Below, in pieces: positions 59,027-64,000 of a DNA stretch of 64,000 bases. How positions within the stretch are numbered: position 1 is the first letter of the stretch; every line of letters begins with the position of its first letter. The translations under genes were made by a program, and so were the position numbers. Location of the stretch: assembly GCA_965178125.1 (NCBI GenBank), contig OZ237744.1:310001-374000 (forward strand), written 5' to 3'. The notes below the pieces were generated by a model. It did no database searches. It was not told the origin of the DNA and was given only the letters and a program-made list of their open reading frames with translations. The DNA is from Bilabrum cf. latius (Eukaryota > Bigyra: Bicosoecida > Bigyra > Bicosoecida).

Positions 59027-62000
59027 ATGTCGACTATGGGAGAATCTCCGCAGGGTCCCAGTATGTTGTCCCAGGGATCCGTTGATAGCGATGCTTTGAC
59101 AACACCTCAGAAGGGCAAGCCAGCAGGACTTCGAATTGGGATACCAGGGCCGTCTATTGAAGCATTCTTAACGTTCGAGCAAATGAGGTAAGAAAAATTG
59201 CTGTATTACTTGGTGCGGCAACGTTGAACTATGGCTATCGACAAACGAAGAGCACGCGTTGCGCGAGCCGTTCCGTCCGAGACGCGCAGGGGCGTGCAGA
59301 CTCCAGTCAATGTGGTTTCAAGGCGCACAACAGTGATGCACAGAGCCATCGAGGGGATACGAGATGTGATCAACGCTTCAGCTCGCAAGAAACAGAGAGT
59401 TTCCCGGCCCAAGAAGCGAAGCAAAGCAAAGTCCAGCGGCAGGACCTCCAGGGCCTCGGCAGCTGGCTCAGGAGCAGGCCAGGCCCTAGGCTCCCCGGCG
59501 GGCAGATCCTCCCGCACGAGCTCCAGGTCACGAGGCGAGCACGACAGGCTGTTCGAGCCTTCCCTCCCCATCGTTTCATCTGGGACCCCCTCCAGCATCA
59601 TGGGCCGAGCACCGCCGTCACCGGCCATCTCAGAGCAGTCTCCGGTGACGCCGGCAGTGGCAGCGGCAGGGAACGCATACGGAATGAACAGTCCTAGTTT
59701 ATCAGGCGCGAGCGTGGCGGGCTGCATGAACTCGCAGGAAATTATTTTGGGCCCCGCCACGCTCCCCCCTGCCCTCCTTCCAACTGTCTCCGATCGAGGC
59801 ATGAAAATGCCTCACGGGCAGCTGCCGAGCAGCCGCTTGACAAGTGCGCTGCCTTCAAAGAGCGAGAGCTACGCAGGCGACGTGACTGCGCTTCAGGTGT
59901 CGGACGGTGCCAATGCTCCTTCGGCGGTGGCAGGTGTACAGGCAACCGCGCTGCCACGCACCGCCCTGTCTTCTTTGAGCAAGGCACAAGGCGGTCCAAC
60001 CCAGGGCAACGAATCTCTCAATGCAGCGGGTGCATCCCAGGCTGAGCACTCAGCAGCTGATGGTGGCATGGCTCGCACGCAGAGCGCCCCGAGCTCCGTG
60101 CGGGGACTGCAAGGCGAAGCAGCTGGCAGCGGCAGCAGCGCGAGCGCGAGCTCAGTCGTAAAGAAGGAGACGTCGCCATCATCATCGTCCTCATCATCGG
60201 CATCAGCAGCACAAGATCTTTCGAAATCAGGCACGGGCAGTGCAACCCCCTACAAGATCACCATGCGATGTGCCACGCTGCCACGAGAGGCCGTCCACAG
60301 CGCCTTGGACGCATTGCATGAAGCAGACAGCAAGCTGGCGGGTCTCGCACTGGATCGGATCAACGAGGCCTGGTCGACGATGCTGAGGGATATCGGCCCA
60401 GGGCGGGCTGCGGAGGCGCTGCAGGCCGTGGACGAGCACTCGTACAGTGCGCTGATGAAGGCGACGGCTCTGAAACACGACGTGGCGGCGGCAACTAGCG
60501 TGCTTGCGCTCTGCTGCCTCGGTTGCACAGTGAGCACAAAAGACCTGTCTGGATACGGTCCCGCTCACTGGGCCGCTGTGTGTGCGGGCCCTCGCACGTT
60601 GGAAGTGCTCTGTGCCTTCGGAGCGGATCTCACGGGCGGGTGCCAGGTGGGCGAGACTGCGCTGCACCGTGCCTGTCGTATGGGCCGAGGCGATTCAGCC
60701 GTTCGGCTTATGCAGCTGGGATGCCCGCTGCAAGCCATCAATCACGAGTTCCATACACCCCTTGATGTCGCTGGCTACACTGACGATGGGCAGCTGAATC
60801 AGGCTACCCGCGCGGGCGTTCGCGCAGTCGTGCTGCAGGCCGAGCCCAGCGCGCGACTGGCGGTGTTCTCCCACCCCGACTGCCTAGAGCACAAGACCAG
60901 GGAGAACCACCAAGAGGCGCCAGAGCGCCTCACGGCTATCCTCAAGCGCATGCGCGAGGGCAGGCAGCTGCAGCAGCACGAGTACACGTTCACCTCGTCT
61001 TTCCCCCATGCCAGCGAGGAGGAGCTCTGCAGGGTACACTCGAGCAGGTACGTTGCTTTCATGCAGCACATGGACACTGCAGTGAGCTAGAGCTAGCAGC
61101 CCGTGCCTTTCACTCCCATGGTGCAGAGGGGCATGGGAAAGGTGCCTCTGGAAGACCTCAAGGAGGGCGTCCACAGCGATACCTGGTTCTCGCCGGGATC
61201 GCTCAAGGCGGCAACTCGGGCCGCCGGGGCCGTGTGTGCTGCCGTAGACGCAGTAGCCCAAGGCCACTGCCGCAACGCCATGTGTCTGGTTCGTCCCCCC
61301 GGTCACCACGCTGGCGTGCAGGGGCTGCTACGGGGCTCCAAGAAGGAAAGTTCCTGCGGGTTCTGCATCTTCAATTCGGTTATGATAGGCGCTGCGCACG
61401 CTCTGCGTCACCTAGACCGTGGCAGGAGCTACGGTGGAATGGCACACGACTGGTCTGGTGCCTCCGCTGGTATGTTTCAGCAGCATAGATACGCTAGCAG
61501 CTCGCTGGCAGTGCAACCGTCTCCTTCTATAGCTCCCATCAATCGCGTAGCAATTGTTGACCTGGATGTTCACCACGGAAACGGCACAGAGGAGTGCGTG
61601 CGGTCGTGGCAGGCCAAGCATCCGCTATCAACACACATCTTCTTCTTTTCCATGCATTTGTACGACGTGCAGCTGACTGCCATCCCGGTGAGCGATGACG
61701 AGGAGGAAGAAGAAGAAGATTCCCCAGCCGATGGTAGACAGAGCACCAAGTCAGAGCCTGCTGCACGCATCACAAGGTCAAGGTCCAGACAGTAGGACAC
61801 CCCATCTGCTGGAACTGAGACGAATGCAAAGTCACAAGCAGACAGCAATTCTGGTGACTCGAGCATTGCTGGTGCTGCAGTGAAGTAGCCTGTCGCACGA
61901 ACCGAAGCTGCCGCGCCCACGGACCCCGGCACCGGAACATCCGTCGCGTTGCTGAAGAGGATCTCGAAGGGGGCAGGAGCCAGAGCCACGAGAGGCAGGG

Positions 62001-64000
62001 GGCCGGGCCGACCTAGCTCGGTGCCTGTCGGGCGCAAGGCGACTCGGGCAGCTCGCAAACGCAAGCATGTAGAGCTGGAGCTGCTGGAGGACAGCGATGG
62101 CAGCTCGGTCGCACCTATTGATGCTGAAGGCAGGGAAGGCTCGTCGCGGAACGATTCCACGAACCCGTCCTCGGCTGCGATGGCTGCTGCTGCCGCTGGG
62201 GCTGGCATGGAGACGGTGCCACCAAGCCCAGTTGCGATGCGGGGGTCGAACGGTGGGGAGACTCGAGGCAGGTCGAGAGGCGACGAGCCGAGCCCCAGTG
62301 CAGGCATTGCGTTTCGTTCAGATGGGTCCGGTGCAGCGAGAGTGCGGCGGCCGACGGCCTCTCCGCCAGCCCACCCAACGCAGGTACCTCTGGACTCTGC
62401 GGGTTCTCCGATCGGGCATGAGGTAGGAGCCGTCGCTGGCGTCTCGCACGGGTCTGCTGGTGAAGCAAGCGGCAGCAGCGGGGGCGCAGCAGCTGGTTAG
62501 GTTAGATCAGCCTTTGCTAGCGGTGGCTCCGGCGAGTACAGTTCGGACGGCGGGGCTGGTGACGACGCCCATGCTCACAAGAAAAGGCGGGTGGGCATGG
62601 GCGCTGCTGCGACAGGTTCGGTTGCTTCGATGGATGGCATCCCTTCCAAGATGGTTCTGCGGAGGTTCTAGTCCGCTCCAGGCAGTACGACGCTGGGGAT
62701 GCCTGACTGGCAACGCAGCGTTTCAGACCAGGCAGATGGCCCCTCGGTTGCAGCTGGGGGCAGCAGCAACCCCCCTGTAGCTGGCGTGGCACCTCACAGG
62801 CAGCGCAGCCGACGCTCCATCGCGTTTGCTGACGAAAAAGAGGCAAGTAGATTCATCGGCACGGCAGATGACAAGCCACAGCACCCTTCGGGCAGTGCAG
62901 GGACGATTCCCTCCTCCTAGCCAGCCTAGCAGGCTGCTAGCTCTTCCATGGAGGGGGGCTCTGGTTCTGCCGCCATGGATGGGAGCTCTGCCCGCGGCAT
63001 CTTGAAGAATCGGCTGGAGCAATCGCCACGACTGCCCCCCGTCACGAGCTCGGCATTTTTCGGTGCGAGCAGCGAGCAGGACAGCGAGAGCAAGCTCGAC
63101 GCCTTCCTGCGCACCGGTGCGGTGGCTGAAACAAAGACTCCCTCTGGGCCTGGTGCTGTGGACGGCCATGGGTTCAGTAACAGGGTGCCTCCAAGGACTT
63201 CGATGGCTGGCAGCAGAGTCCCTCAGCATACGGGTGAGTCGGGCACGGCAGGAGCTGCTGCTCCGCGCTTGGCGCACACGGTTGGCAGCAGGGTCGGCGG
63301 TGTCGACAGGTAGCTTGCCGGCTCGGGCACGGAGTCGAGCGGTAGAGTAGCAAGGTCACTGCTGGGCAGCGGCAGCGGGTAGATGGGGCTGGATCTGTCG
63401 TCGAACGTGCTTGGCCGTGGCTCCGGGCCCCTGCTGTACCCTGGGGAGGCTGCAGCTACCGGGGGGAGCGGGCGAGTCTCCAGGCGGGCATCTGCGGATT
63501 CAGGCAGCATGAACGTAGTCACCCCGTCGTCTACGAGTCATTTGAAGCAATCTTCTAGGAAGGGATGGCTGGTGGGCGGCCCGCTTACGACAGTAGAGGC
63601 AGGCGATCCGTTCGGGCCGGACAAGCAGGTCGAGTACTCGTTCTACCCCGGGAGCGGGGACTGCGATTGCCCCGGTGCGAACGTCGTGAACGTGCCTGTG
63701 CCGCCCCTATGGCGCGCAACGAAGACGAAACCGAAGCGTCCCACTGCTTCAATCCCTGCAAAGGTAGGGCGACTTGCTGCCAGACAGGCCATCGAGGACC
63801 GACTGATCCCTGCACTCCGCGCGTTTGGTCCCGATCTCATCCTCATTTCCGCGGGCTTTGATGGGGGTTCACACGATATCGGCAACTCGAGGCCGGACGG
63901 CAAGGCTACCCCGGGCATGGATCTGAAACCCGAGGATTTCGCCCACATCACCAGCCGAATCCTGGATGTGTCTCGGTCGTGCTGCCCTGGTCGGGTCGTA
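59027..64000 (+). CDS. Ankyrin-repeat class II histone deacetylase fusion (3'-partial)
   Basis: A Zn-dependent deacetylase of the HDAC class II superfamily. Exon 1 is 59027-59187 (donor GTAAGA); an inferred 102-bp intron ends CGCAG at 59289; exon 2 runs off the window with only TAG in frame. The N-terminal about 430 residues are disordered and basic. Ankyrin repeats at about 438-555 (YSALMKATALKHDV, GYGPAHWAAVC, GETALHRACRMG, HTPLDVAGY) precede the catalytic domain, which starts near 582 (HKTRENHQEAPERL). Catalytic blocks: RPPGHHAG (H726-H727), GFCIFNSV, VDLDVHHGNG (ligands D813, H815), FFSMHLYD, SFYPGSGD (about 1505), ALRAFGPDLILISAGFDGG (ligand D1578). Between SMHLYD and FYPGSGD lies a roughly 655-residue Ser/Ala/Gly-rich insertion with NLS-like basic patches. 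The catalytic Tyr region lies beyond the window. Confidence 0.92.

Noticed and set aside
59188-59250. A shorter HDAC first intron ending GAAG at 59250, or an unspliced start at ATG 59231.
   Set aside because: Phase allows the first, but the acceptor at 59289 (CGCAG) gives the same frame, the usual intron length and the local acceptor consensus.
1-64000. Interpretation as a cluster of pseudogenes under the standard code.
   Set aside because: Only TAG, never TAA or TGA, interrupts frames. No frameshifts are needed, catalytic motifs are intact and splice sites are canonical.
1-64000. UAG = Leu, known from some other nuclear codes.
   Set aside because: The three best-aligned TAG sites correspond to Gln in SIAE and ACADM; charged coiled-coil and polar linker contexts of other TAG codons also fit Gln better than Leu.

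Overview
The window looks like nuclear DNA of a free-living, probably flagellated unicellular eukaryote that reads UAG as glutamine. The evidence is direct. Seventeen complete or near-complete protein genes, plus an eighteenth running off the right edge, hold frame for 0.4 to 13.6 kb. They are interrupted only by TAG, never by TAA or TGA, and then end at TGA (16 genes) or TAA (one gene). At three near-invariant glutamines of well-known enzymes (two in a sialate O-acetylesterase, one in an acyl-CoA dehydrogenase) this genome has TAG. Under the standard code the region would look like a field of broken ORFs; with UAG=Gln it becomes a tidy, gene-dense locus. Short GT-AG introns (88 to 320 bp), signal and mitochondrial presequences, and families such as GBP GTPases, RING-CH ligases, USB1, MGST3, LYR proteins and class II HDACs exclude a bacterial source. 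The genus cannot be named from the sequence. A Ycf21/DUF98 protein is mildly suggestive of an algal connection, and a TEX47/BLUF-like protein of a flagellum.

Layout from the left: a JMJD7-like JmjC oxygenase (+, 4-1401); a 2017-aa secreted/multi-pass membrane protein of unknown family (-, 7684-1516); an ankyrin protein (-, 11842-8111); a sialate O-acetylesterase with three introns (+, 12110-14904); a 2002-aa GBP-type GTPase with a long coiled coil and a PH domain (-, 21044-15036); a giant 4587-aa RING-CH membrane E3 ligase of Doa10/MARCH6 type (+, 21320-35171); U6 snRNA exonuclease USB1 (-, 36575-35304); a DUF98/Ycf21 chorismate-lyase-like protein (+, 36684-37439); an LYR-motif mitochondrial protein (-, 38273-37869); a medium-chain acyl-CoA dehydrogenase (+, 38383-40043); a PP2C phosphatase (+, 40378-44379); a small hypothetical ORF (+, 44438-44683); a TEX47/BLUF-like protein (-, 46055-45318); a CHASE-type hybrid histidine kinase (+, 46648-53292); an F-box protein (-, 55625-53412); MGST3 (-, 56799-55976); an unknown two-TM protein (-, 58899-57169); and an ankyrin-HDAC fusion (+, 59027 to beyond 64000).

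The genes are not a pathway. They form an ordinary compact eukaryotic neighbourhood with many head-to-head pairs separated by about 100 to 280 bp. Three features recur. First, Ala/Ser/Gly-rich or acidic low-complexity insertions sit inside otherwise conserved catalytic domains (JMJD7, USB1, PP2C, HDAC, F-box). Second, 3' splice sites are nearly always CGCAG. Third, a palindrome GAACGTTC sits in several short intergenic spacers, 47 to 88 bp upstream of start codons. No rRNA, tRNA, CRISPR, transposon or viral gene was recognised.
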